DNA of 64,000 nt from Cellulophaga sp. 20_2_10 (GTDB taxonomy: Bacteria > Bacteroidota > Bacteroidia > Flavobacteriales > Flavobacteriaceae). The stretch spans positions 124,001 through 188,000 of the forward strand of contig NZ_JAMCOJ010000005.1 in NCBI RefSeq assembly GCF_023476645.1. Reading direction: 5' to 3'. The notes under the pieces were generated by a model. It was given only the letters and a program-made list of their open reading frames with translations, ran no database searches and was not told the DNA's origin. Shown one piece after another: positions 1 through 8,813 of this stretch. The position numbers and the translations under genes were made by a program. The first letter of the stretch is position 1, and the number at the start of each line of letters is the position of its first letter.

Positions 1-549
1 CTGTATTTGTTGTTCTGTAAACTCCTTTTCACTAATATCTTCTGATGCTGCTAAATGAGAAAAAGCAGAGGCTACTTTTATACTTGTTGTTTCTTTTATT
101 TTTTTTACAATTTGATCTATATCGCCCTCTAAAAACCCCAACCTATTTAAACCCGTATTAAATTTTAAGTGTATTGGGTAATTTTCTTTTTCTATGGATG
201 ATACATATGCTATAAACTGATCTAAAACTCGATCTGAATAAATACTTGGTTCTAAATTGTAGACTACAATTTCTTCAAAATTTACCTCTTGCGGGTGCAA
301 CACTAAAATAGGTGTTTTAATACCTGCTTTACGTATAGCAACACCTTCGCTGGTATAGGCAACTGCTAAATAATCTGCTCCTAATTCTGTTATTTTTTTA
401 GCAATTTGCACTTGGTCACTGCCGTAGGCAAATGCTTTAACCACAGCCAAAAACATTGTGTTTGGTGCTAATTTAGATTTTAGGTATTTGTAATTTTGCT
501 CTAGAAAATTTAAATTAATTTCTAAAACTGTTTGTGTTGCCTTAGGCAT
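1..549 (-). CDS. alr: Alanine racemase, N-terminal part (cut by left window edge)
   Basis: PLP enzyme interconverting L- and D-alanine for peptidoglycan, cytoplasmic. I translated this by hand from the ATG whose first base is 549. The protein begins [19 protein letters not shown] and carries [10 protein letters not shown] at about residues 36-45, the alanine racemase strand with the PLP-binding lysine (usual form VKANAYG). Further on, [13 protein letters not shown] matches the conserved K-x-(D/N)-T-G-M-x-R-x-G segment. The frame stays open for 183 codons to the edge, so about half of a typical 370-residue enzyme is present. The ATG overlaps the tdk stop by 8 bases (ATGCCTAA), which suggests translational coupling to tdk. 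Recognition is by family motifs only. Confidence 0.9.
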   Translation of the reverse strand, partial: MPKATQTVLEINLNFLEQNYKYLKSKLAPNTMFLAVVKAFAYGSDQVQIAKKITELGADYLAVAYTSEGVAIRKAGIKTPILVLHPQEVNFEEIVVYNLEPSIYSDRVLDQFIAYVSSIEKENYPIHLKFNTGLNRLGFLEGDIDQIVKKIKETTSIKVASAFSHLAASEDISEKEFTEQQIQ

Positions 550-1186
550 TACTATCTTTTTTTGGGTCTTTTACTTGCTCTACGTCTACATCTATAGTTT
601 TTACCTTTTCTTTAAGCATCGCTTTGTAATAAGCTGCTCTACTTAATGGCTCATACTCTTCCGTCTCACCAAGCATTACTAAATTATCGTTATTAGATTT
701 TCTAAAGCTATAGTTTGCTAAGTTTCCGGTACGTGTACAAATTGCATGCACTTTAGTAACATACTCGGCTGTAGCCATTAGTGCAGGCATTGGACCAAAT
801 GGGTTTCCTTTAAAATCCATATCTAACCCAGCTACTAAAACACGAATTCCCTTGTTGGCTAAGTCATTACAAACCGTAACAATTTCGTCATCAAAAAACT
901 GAGCTTCATCTATACCTACAACATCACAACCATCTGCTAATAATCTAATATTTGCAGCAGCTGGTACAGGCGTAGACCTAATTTCGTTGGCATCATGAGA
1001 TACTACCATTTCTTCGTGGTAGCGTGTATCTACAATAGGCTTAAAAATTTCGACTTTTTGCTTGGCAAACTGCGCACGCTTAAGCCTTCTAATTAATTCT
1101 TCTGTCTTACCAGAGAACATAGATCCGCAAATAACCTCTATCCAGCCAAATTGTTCTTTGGGGTTCACCGTATTTTCAAGAAACAT
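542..1186 (-). CDS. tdk: Thymidine kinase (type II, TK1-like)
   Basis: ATP-dependent phosphorylation of thymidine in the pyrimidine salvage pathway, cytosolic. The 214-residue protein has the P-loop GSMFSGKT at 21-28, a Walker-B-like segment with D93EAQFF98 in which Glu94 is the expected catalytic base, and the LDMDFKG lasso region near 121-127. The zinc-binding Cys pairs found in many TK1 enzymes are largely missing: the HAIC150TRTG segment has Thr where the second Cys would sit, and the C-terminal CxxC/H pair is absent. It is first in a leftward pair with alr and overlaps it by 8 bases. The intergenic space to 1290 is divergent. Length and motifs are normal for the family. Confidence 0.95.
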   Translation of the reverse strand: MFLENTVNPKEQFGWIEVICGSMFSGKTEELIRRLKRAQFAKQKVEIFKPIVDTRYHEEMVVSHDANEIRSTPVPAAANIRLLADGCDVVGIDEAQFFDDEIVTVCNDLANKGIRVLVAGLDMDFKGNPFGPMPALMATAEYVTKVHAICTRTGNLANYSFRKSNNDNLVMLGETEEYEPLSRAAYYKAMLKEKVKTIDVDVEQVKDPKKDSNA

Positions 1187-1289
1187 TTTGTATTTTTAGA
1201 CGAAAATAAAGCGTTTTTCGTTCTTATTTAGTAGATCGATTAAAATTATTGAAAATTTTCACCAGATAAGGTTTTAAAATATTAGGAAG

Positions 1290-1973
1290 ATGAAGGAAAA
1301 ATTAAAACAAGAAATAATGAAAATGTCTACGGACATACTAACTTCCAATGAATTAGATAACGTTTCTAGTTTGTATGAAACTGCTAAATCATTATATGAA
1401 AAATTAGCCGTGTTAAAATTTATTGAAGAGAAGTTACACGATGTTGAGATAGATGTTACCAAAAATATTATTGCAGAAAAGTTTGAAAAATTGGCGAATG
1501 CCGTTATTTATGAAAACACTTCTGTACCAGAAAGCAATCCGCACCAAGAAGATATTATGACCCCAGGTATAGATACTATTATGGGTATGATGCCAGAGAT
1601 GGAAGACCCTAAAGCTACAGATGATATGCTTAACGAATTTGCAACTAAACCAGAGTATGCAAAAAACGATCTTGAGCTTTTTATGCCAGAATCCGAGGTT
1701 AAAACAAAAACTGCAACAGAAAAGGTAGCAAATAGTGTTGCTGCCACTGAGATTAAAATTGGTCTTAACGACAGGTTAGCGTTTGTAAAACATTTGTTTA
1801 ATGATAGCAATGAGGATTACCAAAGAGTATTATCGCAATTAAGCACTATAGATACAGAAGAACGTTCTGTTGCTTTTATTGTAAATATGGTAAAACCAGA
1901 TTATAGCAATTGGTTAGGAAAAGAAGAGTACGAAGAGCGTTTTATGGCAATTATTGAACGTAAATTTGCATAA
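1290..1973 (+). CDS. Conserved hypothetical protein, flavobacterial type
   Basis: I do not recognise a function. The 227-residue protein is soluble and acidic, without signal peptide or membrane segment. Residues 1-75 are strongly helical (heptad-like MKEKLKQEIMKMSTDILTSN onward). The middle, about 80-150, is Pro/Met/Asp-rich and probably disordered. The C-terminal 75 residues look like the conserved part, with IGLNDRLAFVKHLFNDS followed by VNMVKPDYSNW and a charged end. It lies divergent from tdk and 9 bases before the DoxX-like gene, probably the first gene of a three-gene operon ending with rsmI. The start is the first ATG after GGAAG. Confidence 0.75.
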   Translation: MKEKLKQEIMKMSTDILTSNELDNVSSLYETAKSLYEKLAVLKFIEEKLHDVEIDVTKNIIAEKFEKLANAVIYENTSVPESNPHQEDIMTPGIDTIMGMMPEMEDPKATDDMLNEFATKPEYAKNDLELFMPESEVKTKTATEKVANSVAATEIKIGLNDRLAFVKHLFNDSNEDYQRVLSQLSTIDTEERSVAFIVNMVKPDYSNWLGKEEYEERFMAIIERKFA

Positions 1974-1982
1974 AACTTTCTA

Positions 1983-2339
1983 ATGAACATTACTAAAATA
2001 CTTTACTGGGTTGGCACAATTGCACTTACGGCAATTATGTGCTTCTCTATCTACAATTATTTTTTTAACTACTCGGCAATCTCTGGGTATTTTACGCATT
2101 TAGGATACCCTACGTATTTAGTATACCCCCTAGCAATTGCAAAAATTTTAGGTCTTTTAGCCATTTGGCTCAATTTTTCTAAAACACTTAAAGAATGGGC
2201 TTACTTTGGCTTTTTCTTAAACACAACGATGGCTTTTGCTGCACATTACATAACAGACAATGGCGGTTATCTTTTTGCTGCTATTGCTTTTATAGGCGCT
2301 GCAGTATCATACTACTTTGGTAAAAACCAAAGACCTTAA
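1983..2339 (+). CDS. DoxX-like four-helix membrane protein
   Basis: Small integral membrane protein (118 residues) with four predicted helices at roughly 8-27, 45-63, 70-90 and 95-112. The motif HLGYPTYLVYPLAIAKILGL around 38-57 is typical of the DoxX-like family found throughout Bacteroidota, where biochemical roles are mostly unproven. It follows the hypothetical gene by 9 bases and precedes rsmI by 12, so it is very probably co-transcribed with them. There is no catalytic motif. The function is unknown; assignment is to the family only. Confidence 0.8.
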   Translation: MNITKILYWVGTIALTAIMCFSIYNYFFNYSAISGYFTHLGYPTYLVYPLAIAKILGLLAIWLNFSKTLKEWAYFGFFLNTTMAFAAHYITDNGGYLFAAIAFIGAAVSYYFGKNQRP

Positions 2340-2351
2340 TTATTTTTTATA

Positions 2352-3023
2352 ATGGGAAAACTATATTTGGTACCAACACCAATAGGAAACTTAGAAGACA
2401 TTACTTTTAGAGCAATAAGAGTTTTAAAAGAGGTAGATTTAATTTTAGCTGAAGACACGCGCACCAGTGGAAAATTATTACACCATTACGAGATAAGCAC
2501 ACAAATGCATAGTCACCATATGCACAACGAGCATAAAACAGTAGACGGCATAGTTAAACGTATACAAGCAGGTGAAAATATAGCGTTAATATCCGATGCT
2601 GGAACACCTGCCATTTCTGACCCTGGCTTTTTATTAACTCGCGCTTGTGTAGAAAATAATTTAGAGGTAGACTGCCTGCCAGGTGCCACAGCTTTTGTAC
2701 CCGCATTAGTAAATAGTGGACTACCTAACGATAAGTTTATCTTTGAAGGCTTTTTACCAGTTAAAAAAGGTAGACAAACACGTTTAACGCTGCTTGCCGA
2801 AGAAACTAGAACTATTATTTTTTATGAGTCGCCACATAAACTTATAAAAACCTTAGGACACTTTGTAGAGTATTTTGGCGCAGACAGAGCTATTTCAGTT
2901 TCTAGAGAACTTACTAAAATGTTTGAAGAAACAATACGTGGCACAGCACAAGAGGTTTTAGAGCATTACACAGCTAAACCTCCTAAAGGTGAAATAGTGA
3001 TTATTGTTGGTGGTAAAAAATAG
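2352..3023 (+). CDS. rsmI: 16S rRNA (cytidine(1402)-2'-O)-methyltransferase
   Basis: SAM-dependent 2'-O-methylation of C1402 in the 16S rRNA P site. The 223-residue protein has the YLVPTPIGNLEDITFRA signature at 5-21, LAEDTRTSGKLL at 32-43, the SAM-site segment S81DAGTPAISDPG92, CLPGATA near 113-119, and FYESPHKL near 157-164, all diagnostic for RsmI within the tetrapyrrole methylase fold. It is shorter than the E. coli enzyme (about 286) because the C-terminal extension is absent, which is common in Bacteroidota. It is the last gene of the 1290-3023 set. Confidence 0.95.
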   Translation: MGKLYLVPTPIGNLEDITFRAIRVLKEVDLILAEDTRTSGKLLHHYEISTQMHSHHMHNEHKTVDGIVKRIQAGENIALISDAGTPAISDPGFLLTRACVENNLEVDCLPGATAFVPALVNSGLPNDKFIFEGFLPVKKGRQTRLTLLAEETRTIIFYESPHKLIKTLGHFVEYFGADRAISVSRELTKMFEETIRGTAQEVLEHYTAKPPKGEIVIIVGGKK

Positions 3024-3051
3024 TGTTTTCATTTTCTAAATTAGTTGTTCT

Positions 3052-4806
3052 ATGTATAAAAAAATTGCATCAGTATTAATTCTAGTTGCCATAGTCTCTT
3101 GTAAAACAAAATCAACTAATACCACTGTACTAACAGGGCAGAATACAGTAGAAAACAATTTAGCAGATACAGATTATACAGAAATAATTACTACAGAATT
3201 TACGGGAGAATTGGCATACAGCACTACTGCTTTTGTAGAAAAATATTGGCGGGTAGTTGGTAATACTGGTTTTAATGCTAGCATACATAAAATTGCTAAA
3301 AGTTTAGAAAAAGCAGGTTATGTACTTCAAGAAAAAGCTGATGAAAACACAATTTTAACATATAGAATAGAAGAAAGACCTCTAGAAAATCCTACTTGGG
3401 AATCTATAGATGCTACACTAACTATAAAAGGTGACGATTTACCTTTGTTGCAGAACAGCACCAATAGTAATATGATTGCTTTAAACTCTTACAGCACACC
3501 AGAACAAGGTGTAACCGCAGAGGTTATTTATATTGATGATGTTTCTAAACTAAAAGATACTGACGTAAAAGGTAAAATAGTTTTTGTAGAAACTAGTCCG
3601 GCTAGAGTTTTTAATACCGCTATTGTAAAAGGTGGCGCAGCAGGAATATTATCTTACAATAACCCAGATTATTTACAACCAGAAAAAAATACAACATCCA
3701 TACAGTTTAGGTCTATTCCACAAAACAAAGATGTTAAAGGTTGGGCAATAGCATTATCTTATGCTGCCAAAGAAAAACTAAAAAAGAGATTACAAAAAGA
3801 AAAAGTAATTGTTACCGCAAACATTAAAACTAACATTTACCCATCTACAGAACTAACATTGGTTGCAGACATAAAAGGAGCTGTTAACCCAGAACAAAGA
3901 TTAGTTTATAGTGCACACGTACAAGAACCTGGCGCTAATGATAATGCCACAGGAGTTGGCGTGGCTTTAGAAATGGCAACCATAACAGCTAAACTTATTA
4001 AAGAGGGTAAATTAAACCCAAAAAGAACATTGACATTTTTATGGGGAGATGAAATTGTTTCTACAAGAAGGTATGTACAAGAAGACAAAATAAGAGCTAA
4101 AAACATAAAATGGGGAATTAGTCTAGATATGGTTGGCGAAAATACCGCTATTACTGGTGGTTCTTTTTTAATTGAAAAAATGCCCGATCCTAGCGCAATT
4201 TGGACAAGAGGAAATGACAAGCATACAGAATGGGGTGGTAGTGTTTTATCTCTAAAACAAATGAAACCACATTATTTAAACGATTTTGTACTAAAAACAT
4301 TTAAAGAACAAGGTAAACGTACCAACTGGGAAGTAAACTCAAACCCGTATGAAGGTGGTAGTGATCATACTCCATTTTTAGATGCAGATATTCCTGGTGT
4401 ATTATTTTGGCATTTTACAGACCAATTTTACCATACAGATAACGATAGACTAGATAAGGTTTCTAAAACTACGCTTAAAAATGTTGGTACAGCAGCTTTA
4501 ATTAGTGCTTACAAACTTTTAAATGCTGATGAAAACACAGCAAAAACTATTATTTTAGATATTGAAAAAGCAGCAATTTCTCGTTTACAAGAAGAATTAA
4601 AACAAGGGAAAATAGCACTGGCAAAAGGAGAAAAACTAGAAACACAAATTGAAATTATAAATGCTTGGCAAGATTGGTATGCTAAGGCTATTAATTCAAC
4701 TTTAGATATGGTTATCAATGCATCAACCATAAATGCTACTATTTCTAAAGCCAAAGCAACAATAAAGCAAACTGCCGAACAGTGCATTGCTGAGTTAAAA
4801 AAGTAA
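3052..4806 (+). CDS. M28-family zinc peptidase lipoprotein with PA domain
   Basis: Predicted envelope metallo-aminopeptidase. The N-terminus is a lipoprotein signal with Cys17 in LVAIVSCK. A protease-associated (PA) domain falls at about 130-265 (GKIVFVET, then GGAAGILSYNNPDY). The M28 catalytic domain follows, with SAHVQEPGANDNATG near 287-301, LWGDE near 329, SLDMVGEN near 358 and GSDHTPF near 440, and an extra helical C-terminal region of about 100 residues. The metal-ligand Asp in NDN, the Asp in SLD and the His in SDH are present. The H-x-D motif reads H-V-Q, and the usual E-E pair reads D-E, so activity may differ from standard M28 enzymes. Substrate unknown. Confidence 0.85.
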   Translation: MYKKIASVLILVAIVSCKTKSTNTTVLTGQNTVENNLADTDYTEIITTEFTGELAYSTTAFVEKYWRVVGNTGFNASIHKIAKSLEKAGYVLQEKADENTILTYRIEERPLENPTWESIDATLTIKGDDLPLLQNSTNSNMIALNSYSTPEQGVTAEVIYIDDVSKLKDTDVKGKIVFVETSPARVFNTAIVKGGAAGILSYNNPDYLQPEKNTTSIQFRSIPQNKDVKGWAIALSYAAKEKLKKRLQKEKVIVTANIKTNIYPSTELTLVADIKGAVNPEQRLVYSAHVQEPGANDNATGVGVALEMATITAKLIKEGKLNPKRTLTFLWGDEIVSTRRYVQEDKIRAKNIKWGISLDMVGENTAITGGSFLIEKMPDPSAIWTRGNDKHTEWGGSVLSLKQMKPHYLNDFVLKTFKEQGKRTNWEVNSNPYEGGSDHTPFLDADIPGVLFWHFTDQFYHTDNDRLDKVSKTTLKNVGTAALISAYKLLNADENTAKTIILDIEKAAISRLQEELKQGKIALAKGEKLETQIEIINAWQDWYAKAINSTLDMVINASTINATISKAKATIKQTAEQCIAELKK

Positions 4807-4876
4807 GAGCTTACCATCTTATTTTTTCACTGTAAAACGGGATAAACACATTAAAAAACAATTATACTTTTACCAA

Positions 4877-5221
4877 ATGACTTTAGATCAATTTAAAGAA
4901 AAACTACAAAATAATCCAACCGCTATTGCTTTTACAGATACAATGCAGGTTATAGAAGACAATTACACCTTTACACCAACTGCTTTTAAAAATGGTAGTT
5001 TAGATAATAAAGAAGGTGAAAACTCTGGCTCTTGTAAATTGTTTGCCTTTGCATTAAAACAAGAGTTATCTAAAGAAGAAACTCTGGCTTGTTTTGGAAC
5101 TTATTACAGAGAAGATGTACTGCAGGATCCTAACGGAAATGGTCATCTAAACATTAGAAATTTTATGCAGACTGGTTTTAAGGGCTTAGCTTTTAGTGCT
5201 GACGCCTTAAAGGAAAAATAA
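4877..5221 (+). CDS. HopJ type III effector family protein
   Basis: Soluble 114-residue protein matching the HopJ family: NPTAIAFTDTMQVIEDNYTF at 14-33, FKNGS, then SGSCKLFAFA and CFGTYYREDVLQDPNGNGH, ending with the NFMQTGFKGLAF segment. The family was named from a Pseudomonas effector but is widespread in free-living bacteria, including flavobacteria without type III secretion, so an effector role is not implied here. Function unknown. It starts 70 bases after the M28 peptidase and ends 2 bases before the following lipoprotein gene, so the latter two are likely co-transcribed. Confidence 0.85.
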   Translation: MTLDQFKEKLQNNPTAIAFTDTMQVIEDNYTFTPTAFKNGSLDNKEGENSGSCKLFAFALKQELSKEETLACFGTYYREDVLQDPNGNGHLNIRNFMQTGFKGLAFSADALKEK

Positions 5222-5223
5222 AG

Positions 5224-5775
5224 ATGAAATTCAATTTTAAAATAGTAACCTATATCTGCTTACTTGCTTTAAGTACAACTATATTTAGTTGTAAAAGTAA
5301 TACAGAAGAAAGTAGCTCCGAAAAAAGTTTGGTGTTGCCTAACGGTATGCGGTTAACTGTTTTAAAAACCAATAAAGACGAAACATCTATAGGCATATTA
5401 ACGGGCACAAATTACGGCACTACACACACTTACAAATACAATGTTTTACTACACGAACCAGATGTTAACTGGAATTTTGGTAGCGGAGAACCTAAAAACA
5501 TTTTAATCTGTAAAGACACTACTTATATACACTACATAAATAAAAATAGCTACCCTATAACTGTTACAGATTCTGTTACAAACACAACCACTACAGAAAA
5601 CAATTATAAGATAGAAAGTATGTATCAAAAACACGTTGATAACAGATACTTTTTTAATCTTTTTGGTGATGATTTCTGGTTAGACGTTACCCCTAAACGC
5701 TACAACGAAATTAAAAATTCTTGTGAGGAATATGCCATTCCTAATGATGGTGAACTTACTATTATAAACGGATAA
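5224..5775 (+). CDS. Hypothetical lipoprotein
   Basis: A 183-residue protein with a clear lipoprotein signal: KFNFKIVTYICLLALSTTIFSC, lipidated at Cys23. The residues after Cys (KSNTEESSSEK) are charged but lack the compact acidic stretch of surface-exported Bacteroidota lipoproteins, so a periplasm-facing location is the safer guess. The mature part looks all-beta, with many Thr/Tyr/Asn residues and several alternating hydrophobic strands. I recognise no family. Only 2 bases separate it from the HopJ-family gene. It is followed by a hairpin shared with the convergent AhpD-like gene. Confidence 0.75.
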   Translation: MKFNFKIVTYICLLALSTTIFSCKSNTEESSSEKSLVLPNGMRLTVLKTNKDETSIGILTGTNYGTTHTYKYNVLLHEPDVNWNFGSGEPKNILICKDTTYIHYINKNSYPITVTDSVTNTTTTENNYKIESMYQKHVDNRYFFNLFGDDFWLDVTPKRYNEIKNSCEEYAIPNDGELTIING

Positions 5776-5798
5776 AACATCAACCTAAAACAACAAAA

Positions 5799-5816
5799 CC
5801 CTACCAAATGGCAGGG
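5799..5816 (-). terminator. Hairpin terminator between convergent genes
   Basis: CCCTACC (5799-5805) and GGCAGGG (5810-5816) form a 7-bp stem with one G-U pair and a 4-base loop. On the minus strand the stem is followed by a T-rich run (TTTTGTTGTTTT), so it best terminates the AhpD-like gene ending at 5842. It may also slow transcription arriving from 5775. Confidence 0.6.
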
Positions 5817-5841
5817 CTTGTAAATAGTATACGAGTTGCTT

Positions 5842-6444
5842 TTAATACGCGCTTCCGTTGTGCTTGCCTTCTTCCCAACCGTGTTTACCTAAATATTGAT
5901 TTCCGCTTTCTACAGCACCTTCTTCTATAGAAGTTCCCATAGAATCGTTCCATCTATTTAAATATCCAAATAAAGAAATAACTCCAAGCATTTCTACAAT
6001 TTCACCTTCATTCCAGTATTTATATAAATTCTCTTTAATTTCTGCATTTACAGCGTTTGGCACTTGTGATGCTGCTAAAGAAAAATCTAGTGCCGCACGC
6101 TCTGCATCAGAAAAAGCAGCGTGCGTTCTGTACTCCCAAATATTATCTAACTGTTCTTGTTCTGCTCCATAACGTTCTGCAGCTCTAATGGCGTGCGCTT
6201 GGCAGTATCTACAACCTGTAGCGTTACTACTAACCCAGGCAATCATGCGCTTTAAGGCAGATGTTACATTGCCCTCATTAGCCATTACAGCTTTGTTTAA
6301 ATTTATAAAAGCTTTTGATATAGCTGGTCTATGTTGCATTGTTAAAACAGAATTAGGACAAAAGCCTAAGGTTTCATTAAAAAATTCTGCTAATTCTTTT
6401 GTCTCAGAATCGTGATTAGGGTCTAACGGTTTTACTAAAGCCAT
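5842..6444 (-). CDS. Carboxymuconolactone decarboxylase / AhpD-like peroxidase-related protein
   Basis: Member of the AhpD-like alkylhydroperoxidase superfamily, cytosolic, 200 residues. The catalytic-type motif C78RYCQAHAIRAAE90 supplies the redox pair Cys78/Cys81 and His84, with the helix before it (MIAWVSSNATG) as in peroxidase-related CMD proteins. These proteins usually reduce peroxides with thiol electron donors; the donor here is unknown. It is convergent with the 5224 lipoprotein gene and divergent, only 53 bases away, from the OsmC-like gene at 6498, another thiol peroxidase family member. The shared promoter region suggests a joint peroxide-defence role. Confidence 0.85.
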   Translation of the reverse strand: MALVKPLDPNHDSETKELAEFFNETLGFCPNSVLTMQHRPAISKAFINLNKAVMANEGNVTSALKRMIAWVSSNATGCRYCQAHAIRAAERYGAEQEQLDNIWEYRTHAAFSDAERAALDFSLAASQVPNAVNAEIKENLYKYWNEGEIVEMLGVISLFGYLNRWNDSMGTSIEEGAVESGNQYLGKHGWEEGKHNGSAY

Positions 6445-6497
6445 AGTTGTTTTTATATTTAGTTGTATTTTTGAATCTACAAGAAACGAAAAAAATT

Positions 6498-6926
6498 ATG
6501 AGTACAACAAATCATATTACAACCAAATGGTTGGGCAACATGGCTTTTGAAAGTAACAACCCATCTGGGAACAACTTAACTATAGATATTGCCAAGGAAG
6601 ATGGTGGTGACGGACAAGGCTACAGACCTAAAGCGCTTATGCTTTCTGGTTTGGCTGGTTGCTCTGGTTTAGATGTGGCTTCTTTAATGAAAAAAATGAA
6701 GTTAGAGGTTGATGAGTTTACTATTGAGACGATAGCAAATTTAACAGACGAGCACCCTAAGTACTACGATGCTGTTACTATAGAATACCATTTTCACGGT
6801 AGTAATTTAGATGAAAAAAAATTACAACGCGCTGTAGATTTATCAGTTGAAAAATATTGTGGTGTTATGGAAATGTTTAGACGTTTTGCAACATTAGATA
6901 TCAAGACAATTTTTCATCACGCCTAA
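6498..6926 (+). CDS. OsmC family peroxiredoxin-like protein
   Basis: OsmC/Ohr-fold protein, probably a thiol-dependent (organic) hydroperoxidase, 142 residues. Using the ATG at 6498 (MSTTNHITTKWLGNM), the two conserved redox cysteines are Cys55 in LSGLAGCSGLDV and Cys121 in VEKYCGVMEMF, at the expected spacing. An in-frame TTG at 6447 would add a hydrophobic 17-residue extension that is unlikely, because it lies almost on the divergent neighbour's start. The divergent arrangement with the AhpD-like gene at 5842-6444 supports an oxidative-stress role. Nothing in the sequence identifies a regulator. Confidence 0.85.
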   Translation: MSTTNHITTKWLGNMAFESNNPSGNNLTIDIAKEDGGDGQGYRPKALMLSGLAGCSGLDVASLMKKMKLEVDEFTIETIANLTDEHPKYYDAVTIEYHFHGSNLDEKKLQRAVDLSVEKYCGVMEMFRRFATLDIKTIFHHA

Positions 6927-6987
6927 ATTAGCTGTTGAAAATTATAAACTCAAGTTCAAGTTTAAAATTCTTGAATCTTTTATCTTG

Positions 6988-7008
6988 ACTCTTAACTCTT
7001 AACTCTTA
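6988..7008. repeat. Three tandem copies of the heptamer ACTCTTA
   Basis: Direct reading shows ACTCTTA three times in a row just upstream of recJ (start 7025), followed by a partial copy (AC). It sits in a 98-base intergenic stretch with no other obvious signal. Such short tandem repeats can vary in copy number and change promoter spacing, but no function is shown here. Confidence 0.85.
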
Positions 7009-7024
7009 ACTATAAAAAAATTAC

Positions 7025-8713
7025 ATGCGCTGGACCATAAAACCTAAACCTGATGCTGCAAAAGTAGCCGAACTACAAAATGCATTACAGGTTGATAAAA
7101 TTGTGGCTAAACTGTTATTACAGCGCGGTATAACAACTTTTGAAGAGGCTAAAAAATACTTTAGACCACAACTATCAGATTTACACGATCCGTATTTATT
7201 AAAAGATATGGATCTAGCTATTGCACGCATAGAACAAGCTATTGCTAATGAAGAAAACATAATGGTTTTTGGCGATTATGATGTAGATGGCACAACTTCA
7301 GTAGCGTTAGTATCGTCTTATTTGCAAAGTTATTACCCTAATGTCACTACCTATATTCCGGATAGATATAAAGAAGGTTACGGCGTTTCTTATGCTGGTA
7401 TTGACTATGCAGACGACAATGATATTAGTCTAATTATTGCATTAGATTGTGGTGTAAAAGCGGTTGACAAAGTAGCTTATGCAAAAGAAAAAGGTGTAGA
7501 TTTTATAATTTGTGATCACCACAGGCCTGGTGCTACATTACCAAATGCTGTTGCTGTTTTAGATGCCAAAAGAGCGGATTGCAATTACCCGTATGATGAG
7601 CTTTGCGGTTGTGGTGTTGGTTTTAAATTGATACAAGCCTTGGGTTCTAGAAGAGGACAAAGCATAGAAGATTTAGTTCCGTATTTAGATTTGGTTGCTA
7701 CTGCAATTGGCGCAGACATTGTACCAATTACAGGAGAAAACAGAGTGCTTGCTTATTTTGGCTTACAAGTTATAAATAGTTACCCTAGAGCTGGTTTTAA
7801 GGCAATTATAAATCAGATTAAAAAAGATGTACTAACTATTACAGATGTTGTTTTTGTAATTGCGCCTCGTATAAATGCTGCAGGCCGTATGGTTCACGGT
7901 TTACACGCTGTAAACTTACTTACAGAAACCAATATAGAACAAGCCGAAGAATTTGCTGCGGCTATTGAGCAATACAATTCGGACAGGCGAGAGTTAGACC
8001 AAGAAATTACCAAAGAAGCTTTAATCCAAATTACAGATAACAAAGAAGAAGAGGGCTTTACATCTGTTGTCTACAGAGAAACGTGGCACAAGGGCGTTAT
8101 AGGAATTGTAGCATCTAGACTAATTGAAACGTATTACAGACCAACTTTGGTTTTTACTAAAAGTGGAGAAAAACTAGCAGCCTCTGCACGTTCTGTAAAA
8201 GGATTTGATGTATACAATGCACTTGAAGCTTGTGCAGAACATATAGAACAATTTGGAGGCCATAAATATGCTGCTGGTTTAACATTATCTGAAGCACAAT
8301 ATGATGGATTTAAAACAGCGTTTGAAAAAGTAGTTTCAGAAACTATAGATCCTAACCTTTTAACTCCAGAAATTACTATAGATGCAAAGCTTAATTTTAA
8401 TGAAATAAGTCCAAAATTAATGCGAATTATTAAGCAAATGGAACCTTTTGGTCCAGGAAATATGTCGCCTATTTTTATGACCGAAAATTTACAGGACACA
8501 GGTTATGCAAAGGGAGTAGGACAAGAAGATGCCCATTTAAAATTAGCTGCTGTACAAAATGGCTCTAGCCCAATTGGTGCTATAGGCTTTAATTTAGGCA
8601 ATAAATTGCCTTTAGTACAAAACAAAAAACCATTTAGCGCTGTCTTTTCTTTAGATGAAAACGAATGGAAAGGAAATGTAAGCCTACAGTTAAAACTTAG
8701 AGATATTAGATAA
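7025..8713 (+). CDS. recJ: Single-stranded-DNA-specific exonuclease RecJ
   Basis: 5'-3' ssDNA exonuclease used in RecF-pathway recombination and repair, a DHH-superfamily enzyme. The 562-residue protein shows VFGDYDVDGTTSVAL at 81-95 (metal ligands Asp84, Asp86 and Asp88), LDCGV with Asp141, the DHH triad at 164-166, the RINAAGRM segment near 284-291, and the DHHA1-type GIVASRLIE and GGHKYAAG segments in the second half, followed by the OB-fold C-terminal region. Length is normal for RecJ. It is a single gene, preceded by a 98-base gap with a small tandem repeat and followed by a weak hairpin. Confidence 0.95.
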   Translation: MRWTIKPKPDAAKVAELQNALQVDKIVAKLLLQRGITTFEEAKKYFRPQLSDLHDPYLLKDMDLAIARIEQAIANEENIMVFGDYDVDGTTSVALVSSYLQSYYPNVTTYIPDRYKEGYGVSYAGIDYADDNDISLIIALDCGVKAVDKVAYAKEKGVDFIICDHHRPGATLPNAVAVLDAKRADCNYPYDELCGCGVGFKLIQALGSRRGQSIEDLVPYLDLVATAIGADIVPITGENRVLAYFGLQVINSYPRAGFKAIINQIKKDVLTITDVVFVIAPRINAAGRMVHGLHAVNLLTETNIEQAEEFAAAIEQYNSDRRELDQEITKEALIQITDNKEEEGFTSVVYRETWHKGVIGIVASRLIETYYRPTLVFTKSGEKLAASARSVKGFDVYNALEACAEHIEQFGGHKYAAGLTLSEAQYDGFKTAFEKVVSETIDPNLLTPEITIDAKLNFNEISPKLMRIIKQMEPFGPGNMSPIFMTENLQDTGYAKGVGQEDAHLKLAAVQNGSSPIGAIGFNLGNKLPLVQNKKPFSAVFSLDENEWKGNVSLQLKLRDIR

Positions 8714-8743
8714 AAAAGCCCAAACATAAATGCTTGGACTTTT
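8714..8743 (+). terminator. Weak hairpin after recJ
   Basis: AAAAGCCCAAACA (8714-8726) pairs with TGCTTGGACTTTT (8731-8743) with two mismatches around a 4-base loop, directly after the recJ stop codon. The trailing T-run belongs to the stem itself, so it is only a moderate terminator candidate. Confidence 0.4.
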
Positions 8744-8813
8744 CAAAAAAAAACTAACTCAAAACTTAACTTTAGTATCACCTCTTTTATAGAGGTAAAT
8801 AATTATTAGCTTT

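Noticed and set aside
3906-4220. 104-residue frame antisense to the M28 peptidase
   Set aside because: It lies entirely opposite conserved catalytic motifs and has no own start signal or family features.
4877-5221. Evidence of a type III secretion effector
   Set aside because: The HopJ family is widespread in bacteria without type III secretion, and no secretion genes are in the window.
6447-6497. Longer OsmC-like protein from a TTG at 6447
   Set aside because: It would add a hydrophobic 17-residue tail not seen in the family and would abut the divergent start at 6444; ATG 6498 gives the normal OsmC N-terminus.
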